A stretch of 48,610 nucleotides of DNA from Helicobacter sp. (GCF_022511165.1 NZ_JAFLSB010000007.1:1-48610); one strand, 5' to 3'; positions 26,835 to 36,370 are shown, counted from the first letter of the stretch. The notes: generated from the sequence alone by a model not told the origin. Made by a program: numbers and translations.

Positions 26835-28607
26835 TTAAATCTTAACCGCTTCTTCTTTGTTGGTTACTATGTATTCATTGACTGCTTCAATGGCAAGATC
26901 GCTTAAATTTTTTGCAAGCTCACGTCTCTCATGCACTACGCCATACGCACCTTGGGCTTTCATTTGAGATTCAAAAGCAGAGCTTTTAGTTTTGAGAATT
27001 ACCTTACATAAAGGGGCAACAGAGAGAATATTTTGACATAAATGTTGCACTACTTCAGCAGAATCTATAGCAATAATTACAGCCGCGCAGTGTTCTATAT
27101 TGAGCTGCTCTAATACGCTTTTGCGCGTAGCATCTCCATAGATGATAGGTTCTTTGTTTTTAATGGCTTTTTCTACTTTGGCGTAATTTTTATCCACCGC
27201 GATATAAGAGACATTGCAACCTCTAAAATATTCTAGAATCTTATGCCCAAGCTCACCATATCCACATACGACAATATGCCCTTCAAGCTCTTCTTTTTTT
27301 GCCTCTTCTGTTTGTGGGCTTTCCTCATCTTCAAGTTTTTGTCTCATTGCGCGAATAAGATTCAAAGGGCGCATATAACGCAAGAAAAAATCAGTTACTC
27401 TATCGAGTTTATCAAGTATAAAAGGGGTGGCAATCATAGAGAAAATTACCATTAAAGTAAGGAATTGATAAATCTCCTCAGAGGTAATTCCTGCAAAGAG
27501 AGATCCACCAAAAATAACCTTAAGAAAACCTCCATCAAAACTCAAATCAAGAATCTTATATTGACTAGCAAGAAGAAAAATAGCAAAAGAAAATTCCCCA
27601 ATTTGGGAGAGTGAGAGTGCGATACGCATACCGATTTTTTGTCCTTGGAAAAAGAGCAAAAAGAAATATACAAGAAGTGTTTTTGCGCCCATCATCAATG
27701 CAACAAGAATAAGAATCACAATAAGGTGTTCAAGTAAAAATAATACATTTACCTGCATTCCCACCGTTATAAAAAATATGCCCAAAAGTATGTCGCGAAA
27801 ATGCACCAAAACCGAAGCAACTTGATGTTTATAGGGCGTATTTGAGATAATCATACCTGCGAGAAATGCGCCAAATGTGAGTGAAAATCCTAAAACTTTG
27901 CTGATAAATGCCGCGCCTAATACGATTAAAAACACAGCGCCCACGAATATTTCTTCAGTTTTCATCGCTGCAGAAAAATGGAGAAAAATCTTTGCAAGAA
28001 TCCGCCCGGGAAATGCGAGTACAACTAAGAGAATGATTGCAGCAAGAAGTGTAGAGAGGATTAATGCCCAAAGATGTGAATCTTTATCACTTAGCATTTT
28101 AATCATTAATAAAATAGGAATAACAGCAATATCTTGGAAGATTAAGATACCTATGCAAGCCCTGCCATATGGGGTTCTACTTTGGTTGCTTTCATTAAGA
28201 AATTTAAGCACAATGGCAGTTGAAGAGAGACTAAAAGCACTGGCTATAATAATGGATGTTGCAAAATTAAAACCAAAAAAATAAAAACATATTGCAAAGA
28301 AAAAAGCGATTGAAAGCCCAATTTGCAATCCACCAAAAACAAGCACCTCTTGTTTCATTGTTGTAATACTCTTAAAGCTAAATTCTAAGCCAATCATAAA
28401 CATCAAAAACACGATGCCAAGTTCAGCGATATGTTCTAAATTTTCAGAATCTTCCACGCGAAAGCCAAAAATATATGCTGTAAGCACACCTGTAAGAATA
28501 TATCCAATAATAGTTGGAATCTTAAGTCGAGAGAGTATGATGCCTGAAATAACAGCCATAGCTAATACACACAAAATAATGAAATACGAATCGATAGCCC
28601 ACCTCAC
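26835..28607 (-). CDS. Kef/CPA2-type monovalent cation:proton antiporter with TrkA-N domain
   Basis: 590 residues from a GTG start at 28607 (no clear ATG; the start is uncertain). About 12 hydrophobic helices fill residues 5-400, with the CPA2 marker IIGYILTGVLTAYIFG and LGFSLTFGAFLAGM. The C-terminal TrkA-N domain begins HIVVCGYGELGHKILEYF. Such proteins exchange K+ or Na+ for protons and sense nucleotide or redox state through the Rossmann domain. Which cation it moves is not visible. A helix break with TSEEIYQFLT near residue 375 is normal for the family. Confidence 0.87.
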   Translation of the reverse strand: MRWAIDSYFIILCVLAMAVISGIILSRLKIPTIIGYILTGVLTAYIFGFRVEDSENLEHIAELGIVFLMFMIGLEFSFKSITTMKQEVLVFGGLQIGLSIAFFFAICFYFFGFNFATSIIIASAFSLSSTAIVLKFLNESNQSRTPYGRACIGILIFQDIAVIPILLMIKMLSDKDSHLWALILSTLLAAIILLVVLAFPGRILAKIFLHFSAAMKTEEIFVGAVFLIVLGAAFISKVLGFSLTFGAFLAGMIISNTPYKHQVASVLVHFRDILLGIFFITVGMQVNVLFLLEHLIVILILVALMMGAKTLLVYFFLLFFQGQKIGMRIALSLSQIGEFSFAIFLLASQYKILDLSFDGGFLKVIFGGSLFAGITSEEIYQFLTLMVIFSMIATPFILDKLDRVTDFFLRYMRPLNLIRAMRQKLEDEESPQTEEAKKEELEGHIVVCGYGELGHKILEYFRGCNVSYIAVDKNYAKVEKAIKNKEPIIYGDATRKSVLEQLNIEHCAAVIIAIDSAEVVQHLCQNILSVAPLCKVILKTKSSAFESQMKAQGAYGVVHERRELAKNLSDLAIEAVNEYIVTNKEEAVKI

Positions 28608-28744
28608 AAATAAAATTTAAAGATTATTAGAATTCATCTTATATAATGAAAAAATGTTTATTCTACACTAAATTATGCCTAATATTGATAATTTTTTTAA
28701 GGCAATATCTATAAATTTAAGATAAAAGTATTGGTGGATTTGCA

Positions 28745-30016
28745 GTGATTTATATATTTGTGGGGATTATTTTTCTTGTCCTAAGCGCAATGAAATGCTA
28801 TGTATATATGCGCTTTTTGCGACACTTTAGCTTTATTCATAGATATATTTGCCTTTGTTTTCTCTGTTTGCTTGCAATAGGCGAAATTTTGCTTTTTGTT
28901 GTGCGTGATGCGTCATTTGCGCATTGGCAATATCTTATATGCGCTTCTTGTGTGGTGCTTGATTATGCACTTTTTATGGCGTGTGTATGTGTGGATATTG
29001 TGAGGTTTTATCTCTCTTTTGTGCAATCTTATAGGGCTAAAAAGGCACGCAAAAATACACAAGATTCTACAGAAAATATAACCTCCACTTTTATAAGTCA
29101 AAGCAGTAATACTAAAGAAAACGCCTATAAAGATTCTACTCAAAATATTTCATCTCATACAAATGATTCTGCTTCTTTAGTTTTGCCCTCTACGCTTTCT
29201 CGTCGCTCATTTTTGCATCTTATTACTGATGTGGCAGTGGTAATTTTATTTGCTATTTTTAGCATTAAGAGTTTTGTGAATGCCTTAAGTATCCCTCCTG
29301 TTAAAAATGTGCATTTGCGCCTCTCAAACCTCAAAGGCACACTTCGTATAGCAATGATTACTGATGTGCATATTGGAAAAACTTTGGGGCGCGAGTTTTT
29401 GGAGCAGATTGTAGAGAGGATTAATGCTCTTAATGCTGATATTGTTGTGATTGTGGGCGATTTGGTTGATGATAAGATTCAATATATCAAAGATGATTTA
29501 GAGCCACTCAAATATCTTAAAAGCGCGCAAGGAGTGTATTATGTCGCGGGGAATCACGAATACTATCACGGCATAGATCCTATTCTCAAATATCTCTCAA
29601 CTTTGAATCTGCATATTTTACATAATACAAACATTGAGCTTGAGAATGTGAATCTTGCAGGGGTGAGTGATTTAGCGGGATTGCGTTTTGGGCATATAGA
29701 GCCAGATATAGAATCTGCCAAAAAAGATTTAAATCCACATAAGCCAAGCATTCTTCTTTCCCATCAACCTAAATTTACGCGTTTGTATGATGTGAGTGAT
29801 TTTGATGTAGTGCTTTGTGGGCATACCCACGCGGGGCAAGTTTTTCCGCTGTCATTTTTTGTGTGGCTTGAGCAACATTATGTGTATGGGCTTTATCATC
29901 TGCCAAATACCCCTAAGCCAACGCAGCTATATGTGAGCAGTGGGGTAGGATTTTGGGGACCAGCCATTCGCTTTTTAGCCCCAAGTGAAATTGTGTGTTT
30001 AACCCTAGAGGGATAA
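28745..30016 (+). CDS. Membrane-bound calcineurin-like metallophosphoesterase
   Basis: 423 residues from GTG 28745, with GGTGGA upstream. Three N-terminal membrane helices (residues 1-100) and a fourth at about 155-172 flank a Ser/Thr/Asn-rich low-complexity loop (about 105-145). The metallophosphoesterase domain then has its motifs in order: ITDVHIGK, GDLVDD, GNHEYY, LLSHQP and GHTHAG. The layout matches YkuE-like enzymes proposed to act on envelope lipids or UDP-diacylglucosamine, but the substrate is unknown. It is divergent from the antiporter across 137 AT-rich bases. Confidence 0.87.
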   Translation: MIYIFVGIIFLVLSAMKCYVYMRFLRHFSFIHRYICLCFLCLLAIGEILLFVVRDASFAHWQYLICASCVVLDYALFMACVCVDIVRFYLSFVQSYRAKKARKNTQDSTENITSTFISQSSNTKENAYKDSTQNISSHTNDSASLVLPSTLSRRSFLHLITDVAVVILFAIFSIKSFVNALSIPPVKNVHLRLSNLKGTLRIAMITDVHIGKTLGREFLEQIVERINALNADIVVIVGDLVDDKIQYIKDDLEPLKYLKSAQGVYYVAGNHEYYHGIDPILKYLSTLNLHILHNTNIELENVNLAGVSDLAGLRFGHIEPDIESAKKDLNPHKPSILLSHQPKFTRLYDVSDFDVVLCGHTHAGQVFPLSFFVWLEQHYVYGLYHLPNTPKPTQLYVSSGVGFWGPAIRFLAPSEIVCLTLEG

Positions 30017-30130
30017 TAAAGGGGCAAAGCTCGTTAAACTTGATAGTGGTGTAATTTGTAACTATGTAGATTATAATATAATATTGCATTTAATCAAAGT
30101 TTCGCCTTCGATTAAAAATGAAAAAATATA

Positions 30131-30890
30131 ATGAAAACAACCTATAAAATACTTAAAGTTATACACGGCTTCCCCCCCCCTTATTTTATGGCTGGGAGCG
30201 AGGTGTATTCACATACATTATGTAAAGAATTAGTAAAAATGGGACATCAAGTTTTTGTTTTCACGCGCATAGAAAATGAATTTTTAAGCCCTATGAGGTG
30301 ATTGATGAAACAATGGATTCTATGTCTATTCGCCGCATCAATAAACCTAAAGATTGCAGTTATAATGATAAATTTATGATAAAGGCATAGAAAAGGCTTT
30401 TGGGCAATTTTTAGAGGAAGTGCAGCCAGATATTATTCATTTTGGACATATTTGTCATCTTTCTATCAAGCTTCTTGTCATAGCGAAAGCATATAATAAA
30501 AAAATCGTTTATACTATCCACGATTTTTGACTTTTTTGTGTTAAAGGGCAACTCATCAATGAAAAAATGAAAATCTGTCAATTCCCAAGCATTAAATCCT
30601 GCAAACAATGCTCACATTATGAGGTGAGGAAAAATCTCCTTGCCTTAGCTAGAGCGCGTGAATGTATAGATGCATTTATTGCTCCTTCTCATACAGTCTA
30701 TGATTTTTTCTTACAAAATGGTGTTAATCCAGCAAAAATGCACTATCAAAAATATGGCTTTAATAAAGAATCTATTCAATATATCAAGCGCACGTTTCAT
30801 AAAGATTCTCCGGTGCGATTTGCATTTATGGGACGTATTATTCCTACAAAAGGTATTAGAATCTTAATAGAAGCCTTTGAGAAAATGTGC
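30131..30890 (+). pseudogene. Broken GT4-family glycosyltransferase
   Basis: Read across frames, this gives a GT4-like N-terminus (VIHGFPPPYFMAGSEVYSH), the mid part DIIHFGHICHLSIKLL, YTIHDF, and the start of the second lobe FAFMGRIIPTKGIRILIEAF. It is broken by a -1 frameshift near 30290 (after FLSP), another near 30374 (after NDKF) and a TGA at 30528-30530 where TGG (Trp) is expected. The C-terminal lobe with the nucleotide-sugar site is missing: the reading passes straight into radical SAM sequence at about 30885. A poly-C tract lies at its 5' end. Family role: transfer of sugars to surface glycans. It cannot be functional as it stands. Confidence 0.88.
30172..30180 (+). repeat. C9 homopolymer near the start of the glycosyltransferase pseudogene
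   Basis: Nine C residues encode the end of Phe14 and the following Pro run. At this length the frame is correct (HGFPPPYFMAGSE), so the tract is in the on state; gain or loss of one C would shift it. Such tracts mark phase-variable surface genes in Helicobacter and Campylobacter. Confidence 0.85.
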
Positions 30891-31400
30891 GGCTACACAA
30901 CCAATGGTAGCCAGCTTTTTGGCAAAAAATACACACAAAGTTACATAGAAACAAAGCTTTTCAAAGCCCTAAGCGATATAAAAATATCCTTAATAGCCTT
31001 GATTGCACAATTAATGAGGACATTATGAGGGGCGCAAATACCGCGAAGATTCTCAAATCCATAAAGAAACTTTGCAGATTGCGTGATGGAGTTGCACCAC
31101 AAGTAAGTATTACACTGCAAATGACTTTTATGAAAAAGAATATGCTTTCCATAGAACCTCTCGTGCAGCAGGCGATACAATGGGGGGATAAATCGCCTTA
31201 AAGGACATCGGCTATGGATTACGCACAAGGAGCTAGAATCTGAGGCTATTTACAAAGACACAAAGAGCATACGCGAGTGGAATCGCCTCATAGAGCGTTT
31301 AGAGCAATACCAACACGACATACTTTTAGAGAATTTCACTCCGATAGATTCTAAAGTGCAAAATGCCAAAAAGAAAAATTGCCCATTGTATCCACAAAGA
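30885..31400 (+). pseudogene. Internal fragment of a radical SAM enzyme, frameshifted
   Basis: Read across frames: YTTNGSQLF and KALSDIKIS (the strand after the SAM site), then LNSLDCTINEDIMRGANT, VSITLQMTFMKKNM, EPLVQQAIQWG, KGHRLWITHKELE and WNRLIERLEQ. This is the order of a radical SAM barrel from about strand 3 onward. The CxxxCxxC cluster motif that should precede it is absent, lost at the junction with the glycosyltransferase. Frameshifts lie near 30992 (one A missing in TTAATAGC) and at the G6 run 31182-31187. The C-terminal accessory domain is also missing; the frame continues into the WG-like gene. Confidence 0.75.
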
Positions 31401-31940
31401 TATATTAAAGTTTTAAGCTTTCATCATACTACTTATGGAGATATTGCACCCGTGTATGATTCTGTGGGTGCCTTTTTTATTGATATGCAAGGGCAAAAAG
31501 TGTTTATTAAGACTTTTATAAAAGCCTTTGGATTTTATGAGGGGTTGGCTTGTGTAGTGCGAGATAGCAATGAAGTATATTTTCATATAAATTCTCAAGG
31601 CAAAAGAATTTACACAGAAAATTTTGCGTATGTCGGTGATTATAAGTATGGTATTGCAGTGGCGGTATTAGAAAGTGGCAAATGCGTTCATATTTTTACC
31701 AATGGAGCTAGGGTGCATAATAAGGCATTTGTAGAGTTGGAGCCTTTTCATAAAGGTGTAGCAGTAGCTAAAGATGAACAAGGATATTTTCATATTGACA
31801 AAAGTGGAGAGGCACTCTATGAAGCGCGGTATGCAAAACTAGAGCCTTTTTATAATGATAGAGCATTTGGAGTAGATAATGTCGGGAATAAAATAGTAAT
31901 AGAAGCTGATACATTTAAAATACGATTTTTGGTACAATAA
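31356..31940 (+). CDS. WG-like repeat protein, probably a fused fragment
   Basis: 194 residues if started at the GTG shown, but the same frame is open from about 31155 and includes the tail of the radical SAM fragment, so the true start is lost or unknown. It consists of about four and a half repeats of roughly 35 residues with the pattern F-x-x-G-x-A-x-V-x-D, YFHIN/DxxG and a closing Y or F (for example EGLACVVRDSNEVYFHIN and KGVAVAKDEQGYFHID). These beta-rich repeats resemble WG repeats found in Helicobacter proteins next to radical SAM or methyltransferase genes. It ends at FKIRFLVQ without a catalytic domain. Expression is uncertain. Confidence 0.6.
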   Translation: MQNAKKKNCPLYPQRYIKVLSFHHTTYGDIAPVYDSVGAFFIDMQGQKVFIKTFIKAFGFYEGLACVVRDSNEVYFHINSQGKRIYTENFAYVGDYKYGIAVAVLESGKCVHIFTNGARVHNKAFVELEPFHKGVAVAKDEQGYFHIDKSGEALYEARYAKLEPFYNDRAFGVDNVGNKIVIEADTFKIRFLVQ

Positions 31941-32146
31941 AATAATTTACACTGCTTTTGCTAAATATCGCCATACACACAAATAACAGCGAATCTTGCT
32001 TAAGAATATCACCAAATCAAATGTAATTTGAGGCAAACTTACGCTTTGTTTGTGATAAAAAGATAAAAATTCACTCTAAAGCACTTACAAAAATATTTGT
32101 GTTAGCTTTGCAAGAGAAACACAACGAATAATCCAAAGGAGATACG

Positions 32147-33361
32147 GTGGATTTAGAAAAACTTAAGGCTGCTTACCCAAAAGCCCTAGGTTATCATATT
32201 GGTGGCAAAGTTGGTATTCTTCCTCGCAAACGATTACGTTCTGTTAATGATTTAAAATTGGCTTATACACCCGGTGTTGCCGTGCCTTGTAAGCAGATCG
32301 AGGCTCACCCCCTAAGCGCGTATGATTATACTTCTAAAAGCAATCTTGTGGCGGTTATTAGCAATGGCACAGCTGTGCTTGGGCTTGGCGATATTGGTGC
32401 ACTGGCAAGCAAGCCGGTAATGGAAGGCAAAGTGATTTTGTTTAAGACTTTTGCTGATGTTGATGCGTTTGATATTGAGATAAATGAAAAAAATGTGGAT
32501 AAATTTGTTGAGATTGTTAAAGCCATCTCCCCTACATTTGGAGGCATTAATTTAGAGGATATTGCGGCTCCTGAATGCTTTGAGATTGAAAGAAGATTGA
32601 TTAATGAGCTTGACATACCTGTAATGCACGATGACCAGCACGGCACAGCGATTGTTTCCACAGCAGCAATTATTAATGCCCTTTATCTTGTGGGCAAAGA
32701 GGCAAAGGATATTAAAGTAGTCATATCTGGTGCAGGAGCAGCAGCTATGGCGTGTGCGAGGATGTATATGGCTCTTGGCGTAAGAAATCTTGTAATGTTT
32801 GATTCTAAAGGGGCTATAAGTGCAGATAGGGCAGATTTAAATAAGTTCAAAAAGCAATTTGTGTGCAAGGAGAAATATAGCTCATTTAAAGATGCGCTCA
32901 ATGGAGCAGATGTATTACTTGGGCTTTCTAAAGCCAATTTGCTTACAGGAGAAGATCTTATGGGTATGAATAAATCTCCGCTGATTTTCGCCCTAAGTAA
33001 TCCTATTCCCGAAATTATGCCCGATGAAGCTAAAAAAGCGCGACCTGATGCGATAGTTGCCACTGGACGAAGTGATTTTCCTAATCAAATTAATAATGTG
33101 CTTGGATTCCCCTATATTTTTAAAGGTGCGCTCAAAGTGCGTGCAAGTAAGATTAATGAAGAGATGAAATTTGCCGCAGCAAGAGCGATTGCTGAACTTG
33201 CGCGTGAGCCTATCACCGATAAGCTTGAGCGACTTTTGAAAGAAAGAGTAAGCTTTGGCAAGGAGTATATTGTCCCTTCAGCGCTTGATGAACGCCTTAT
33301 TGATGTTGTTTCAAATGCAGTGGCAGATGCAGCCATAAAAAGCGGCGTAGCGAGAATCTAG
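32147..33361 (+). CDS. Malic enzyme (NAD(P)-dependent, decarboxylating)
   Basis: 404 residues from GTG 32147, with AAAGGAGA upstream. It converts malate to pyruvate and CO2. Features are the substrate loop AYTPGVAVPCK with its Tyr, FGGINLEDIAAPECFEIE, HDDQHGTAIVSTAA and the Rossmann motif VISGAGAAAMACA. It is the short form without the phosphotransacetylase-like domain of MaeB. NAD or NADP preference cannot be read. The 206 bp before it contain only AT-rich promoter-like sequence. Confidence 0.94.
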   Translation: MDLEKLKAAYPKALGYHIGGKVGILPRKRLRSVNDLKLAYTPGVAVPCKQIEAHPLSAYDYTSKSNLVAVISNGTAVLGLGDIGALASKPVMEGKVILFKTFADVDAFDIEINEKNVDKFVEIVKAISPTFGGINLEDIAAPECFEIERRLINELDIPVMHDDQHGTAIVSTAAIINALYLVGKEAKDIKVVISGAGAAAMACARMYMALGVRNLVMFDSKGAISADRADLNKFKKQFVCKEKYSSFKDALNGADVLLGLSKANLLTGEDLMGMNKSPLIFALSNPIPEIMPDEAKKARPDAIVATGRSDFPNQINNVLGFPYIFKGALKVRASKINEEMKFAAARAIAELAREPITDKLERLLKERVSFGKEYIVPSALDERLIDVVSNAVADAAIKSGVARI

Positions 33362-33422
33362 ATGCTTTTTAACCAAAAATGAAGTTGGCTTAAGAATCTT
33401 AAACAAAGTATAAAATTTTAGA

Positions 33423-33462
33423 CTTATGATATAACCTTTTGTTATAGAGGTTATATCATAAG
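33423..33462 (+). terminator. 15-bp perfect stem-loop after the malic enzyme gene
   Basis: CTTATGATATAACCT (33423-33437) pairs exactly with AGGTTATATCATAAG (33448-33462) across a 10-base loop. It starts 61 bp after the stop. The stem is AT-rich and no T-run follows directly, but a second hairpin and T-run come next. Confidence 0.65.
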
Positions 33463-33469
33463 AGATTTA

Positions 33470-33490
33470 AGAATCTTTTTTGATTCTTTT
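33470..33490 (+). terminator. Second terminator-like hairpin
   Basis: AAGAATC and GATTCTT pair across a T6 loop and are followed by TTTTGTTTG. It contains an AGAATCT word and an inverted GATTCT. Together with the preceding stem it probably ends the malic enzyme transcript. Confidence 0.6.
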
Positions 33491-33744
33491 TGTTTGTTAT
33501 AAGAGGGGAGGAGCTTAAATGTGCCTTGATGCTTTGTAGTAATACAAAGTGTATTTAATGATATATATCTCACTCCCCCTAAAAACCCTTTTTTTAATTA
33601 TGATACTCCCTGCCACTTTGTGGCATTTGCAGGATTTTGTTTGATATATGTCTCTCTCCAATGCCTTAAGAGGTTTGCAATCTGCATAAATTCGAGATTC
33701 TTAAGCACATCGGCTTAAGGTTTTAAACACAAGCAAACAAAAAT

Positions 33745-33767
33745 AAGGCTTGCAATTTTGCCTTTTT
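33745..33767. terminator. Terminator after clpB
   Basis: AAGGC (33745-33749) pairs with GCCTT (33760-33764), with a T-run on the plus side and ATTTTTG on the minus side. It is 33 bp beyond the clpB stop, so minus-strand termination fits. Confidence 0.55.
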
Positions 33768-33796
33768 TGGGCAGATTTGAATATCCTTTTATCCTT

Positions 33797-36370
33797 CTAT
33801 TTCATTTCTGCGCTTATACTTTCATTTTGATACACAAAGCGCACCTTGCTTCCCTCTTTTACTTCATCGCGCAAAATCAAATCTGCCAAGCGATCTTCAA
33901 TTTCTTCATATAATGCTCTTTTGAGCGGACGCGCTCCATAGACGCTATCAAAGCCAACAGCAGCAATATGCTCTTTTGCTTCTGTGCTTAGGCTAATGCT
34001 AATGCCCCGCTCCTTAGCCCTTTTTGCCAAAGATTCAAACATAATATCTACAATCTGCGTAATCTCTGCAATACCCAAAGGATTGAATACCACTACATCA
34101 TCAAGGCGGTTAAGGAATTCAGGCTTAAAATACATCTTCAATGCCTCTTTCACTGCCTTTTGCCGCTGCTGCTTATCCTCAATCTCCATAATTTTATCGC
34201 TCGCAATATTGCTTGTAAGGATAATAATCGTATTGCTAAAATCCACAACAACACCCTTGCTATCTGTCAATCGTCCATCATCAAGCACTTGTAAAAGGAT
34301 ATTAAACACATCAGGATGCGCCTTTTCGACTTCATCAAAAAGCACAATACTATAAGGTTTGCGCCGCACTGCTTCGGTAAGCACCCCACCCTCTTCATAG
34401 CCCACATAGCCCGGAGGTGCGCCTACAAGGCGACTGACGGCGTGTTTTTCCATATATTCGCTCATATCAATGCGCACGAGGCTTTTGGCATTATCAAACA
34501 AAAATTCCGCTAAAGTCTTAGCGCATTGTGTTTTCCCTACACCTGTGGGTCCTAGAAAGAGAAAGCTTCCAATGGGTTTATTAGCATCACTTAAGCCTGC
34601 TTTATTGCGTTTAATCGCTCGAGCAATTGCCTTAATCGCATCATCTTGTCCTACCACACTTTTTTCTAGTTCAGATTCTATACCAAGAATACGCTCTTTT
34701 TGGCTTTGAAGCATTTTTTTAATAGGCACACCACTCCAGCGGCTCACTACCCCAGCAATACTCTCTTGTGTAACAGCATTTTTAAGCAAAGTGCCATTTT
34801 TTTGCATATTTTCCCATTGCTCCTGCAATGCTTTCTCTTCAGTTTGTATTTGCGGAATCTTGCCATAGTCAATCTCGGCAGCTTTGTTATAGTCTCCACT
34901 TCGCTTGGCAAGCTCGGATTCTCTTTTGAGGCTATCAAGCTTTGATTTAAGAGTAGCGATATTTGTAAAAACCTGCTTTTCTTGCTCAAATTTTCCCTCT
35001 AATGCCACTCGCTCTTCGCGCAAGTTTTCTAATTCTTTATCAATTTCATTCACCCGCGCCTCATTGACATTACTTTTTTCCATATTTAAAGCTTGTTTTT
35101 CCACCTGCAAATTGGCGATATGTTTTTTGAGCTTACTTAGCTCTAAAGGCTCGGATTCTATTTGCATTTTTAGCTCTGCTGCAGCTTCATCGATAAGATC
35201 AATAGCTTTATCAGGCAAGAATCTATCCGTGATATAGCGACTTGAAAGCTTTGCAGCCGCTACAAGCGCACTATCTGTGATATTGACATTATGGTGGGCT
35301 TCCAAGTTTGGCTTAATGCCACGCAAAATTTGCAAAGCTTCATTAATGCTTGGCTCATTCACATTAATAGGTTGAAAACGTCTTGTGAGCGCGGCGTCTT
35401 TTTCAAAATATTTGCGATATTCTTTGAGTGTAGTCGCACCTATGGTATGTAGCTCGCCTCGCGCAAGGGCAGGTTTTAGAATATTTGCTGCGTCCATACT
35501 CCCCTCACTCGCCCCAGCCCCTACAATCGTGTGAATCTCATCGATAAATAAAATCACATTTCCGGCTTTTTTGACTTCATCAACGACATTTTTAAGCCGC
35601 TCTTCAAATTCCCCGCGATACTTTGCTCCAGCAATAAGTGCGCTCATATCAAGGACAATGAGTTTTTTGTTTTGCAAACTCATAGGCACAGATTTTGCCA
35701 CGATTCTTTGTGCTAAACCTTCCACAACCGCAGTTTTTCCTACGCCGGGCTCCCCAAGCAAGATAGGATTATTTTTGCTTTTGCGTATGAGAATTTGCAT
35801 CATTGCATTAATCTCATCATCACGTCCTATCACAGGATCAAGTGTATTATCTAATGCCTTTTGGGTTAAGTCAATGCCAAATTTGCTTAAAGATTCTAAA
35901 TTATCATCGCCGCTTTGTGTATCAATCTTTGCCTCACCACGCAAGGCAATCAAAGTTTTTTTCAGCTCATTCACATCAATAAATGGTTTAAAAATATTTA
36001 CAAAGTCTTGTTCCTTGATATTTGCTATCAAAAACATATCTGCTGCAATGAAGCTATCGCCATTTTTTGTGGCTTCGCCCTGTGCAAGTGTAAGCGCAGA
36101 GGAGAGTTCTTTGCTTAGGCTTAAATTTTCTTTGGCAACATTTGAGCTTTTGGGCAGTTTATCAACCTCACTCCGCGCTTGTAGCTCTATGGCTTCTTTT
36201 TGAATATTCATTTTATGAAGTGCTTGATTAAGCACACTTTGATGATTGGTTAAAAATGCCCAATACATATGTGCGGGCGTAATTTCTTGGTTTTTAGAAT
36301 GTAAAGCAAGTGAAGCTGCGCTATCAAGGGTTTCTTTCATTTGATTTGTTAATTTTTCAAATATGTTCAT
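33797..36370 (-). CDS. clpB: ATP-dependent disaggregase ClpB
   Basis: 857 residues from ATG 36370, six bases after AAGGAG; the adjacent ATG at 36373 is only three bases from that site. ClpB works with DnaK to dissolve protein aggregates. Domains in order: the N-terminal double Clp repeat (1-145), AAA1 with GEPGVGKTA, the M-domain coiled coil (about 395-530), AAA2 with GPTGVGKTQ, and the C-terminal small domain. The pore Tyr in KYRGEFEER and the GYVGYEEGG loop are present. Full-length and intact. Upstream lies a near-perfect promoter. Confidence 0.97.
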   Translation of the reverse strand: MNIFEKLTNQMKETLDSAASLALHSKNQEITPAHMYWAFLTNHQSVLNQALHKMNIQKEAIELQARSEVDKLPKSSNVAKENLSLSKELSSALTLAQGEATKNGDSFIAADMFLIANIKEQDFVNIFKPFIDVNELKKTLIALRGEAKIDTQSGDDNLESLSKFGIDLTQKALDNTLDPVIGRDDEINAMMQILIRKSKNNPILLGEPGVGKTAVVEGLAQRIVAKSVPMSLQNKKLIVLDMSALIAGAKYRGEFEERLKNVVDEVKKAGNVILFIDEIHTIVGAGASEGSMDAANILKPALARGELHTIGATTLKEYRKYFEKDAALTRRFQPINVNEPSINEALQILRGIKPNLEAHHNVNITDSALVAAAKLSSRYITDRFLPDKAIDLIDEAAAELKMQIESEPLELSKLKKHIANLQVEKQALNMEKSNVNEARVNEIDKELENLREERVALEGKFEQEKQVFTNIATLKSKLDSLKRESELAKRSGDYNKAAEIDYGKIPQIQTEEKALQEQWENMQKNGTLLKNAVTQESIAGVVSRWSGVPIKKMLQSQKERILGIESELEKSVVGQDDAIKAIARAIKRNKAGLSDANKPIGSFLFLGPTGVGKTQCAKTLAEFLFDNAKSLVRIDMSEYMEKHAVSRLVGAPPGYVGYEEGGVLTEAVRRKPYSIVLFDEVEKAHPDVFNILLQVLDDGRLTDSKGVVVDFSNTIIILTSNIASDKIMEIEDKQQRQKAVKEALKMYFKPEFLNRLDDVVVFNPLGIAEITQIVDIMFESLAKRAKERGISISLSTEAKEHIAAVGFDSVYGARPLKRALYEEIEDRLADLILRDEVKEGSKVRFVYQNESISAEMK

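Larger units (their letters stand above)
33362..33796. other. 435-bp gap rich in hairpins between malic enzyme and clpB
   Basis: No ORF. Besides the terminators listed separately it contains hairpins CTTTGTA-GTAA-TACAAAG (33532-33549) and TGCCAC-TTT-GTGGCA (33611-33625). An extended -10 like TGTTATAAG (33495-33503) comes before them, and a T7 run ends near 33596. This could be a small RNA gene on the plus strand, or only decayed sequence. Confidence 0.45.

Noticed and set aside
30017..32146. Insertion sequence or prophage as cause of the decayed locus
   Set aside because: No transposase, integrase, terminal inverted repeats or target duplication visible; simple deletions and point changes explain the damage.
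33984..36203. Several plus-strand frames opposite clpB
   Set aside because: They are antisense to an intact clpB and show no domain or ribosome binding site.
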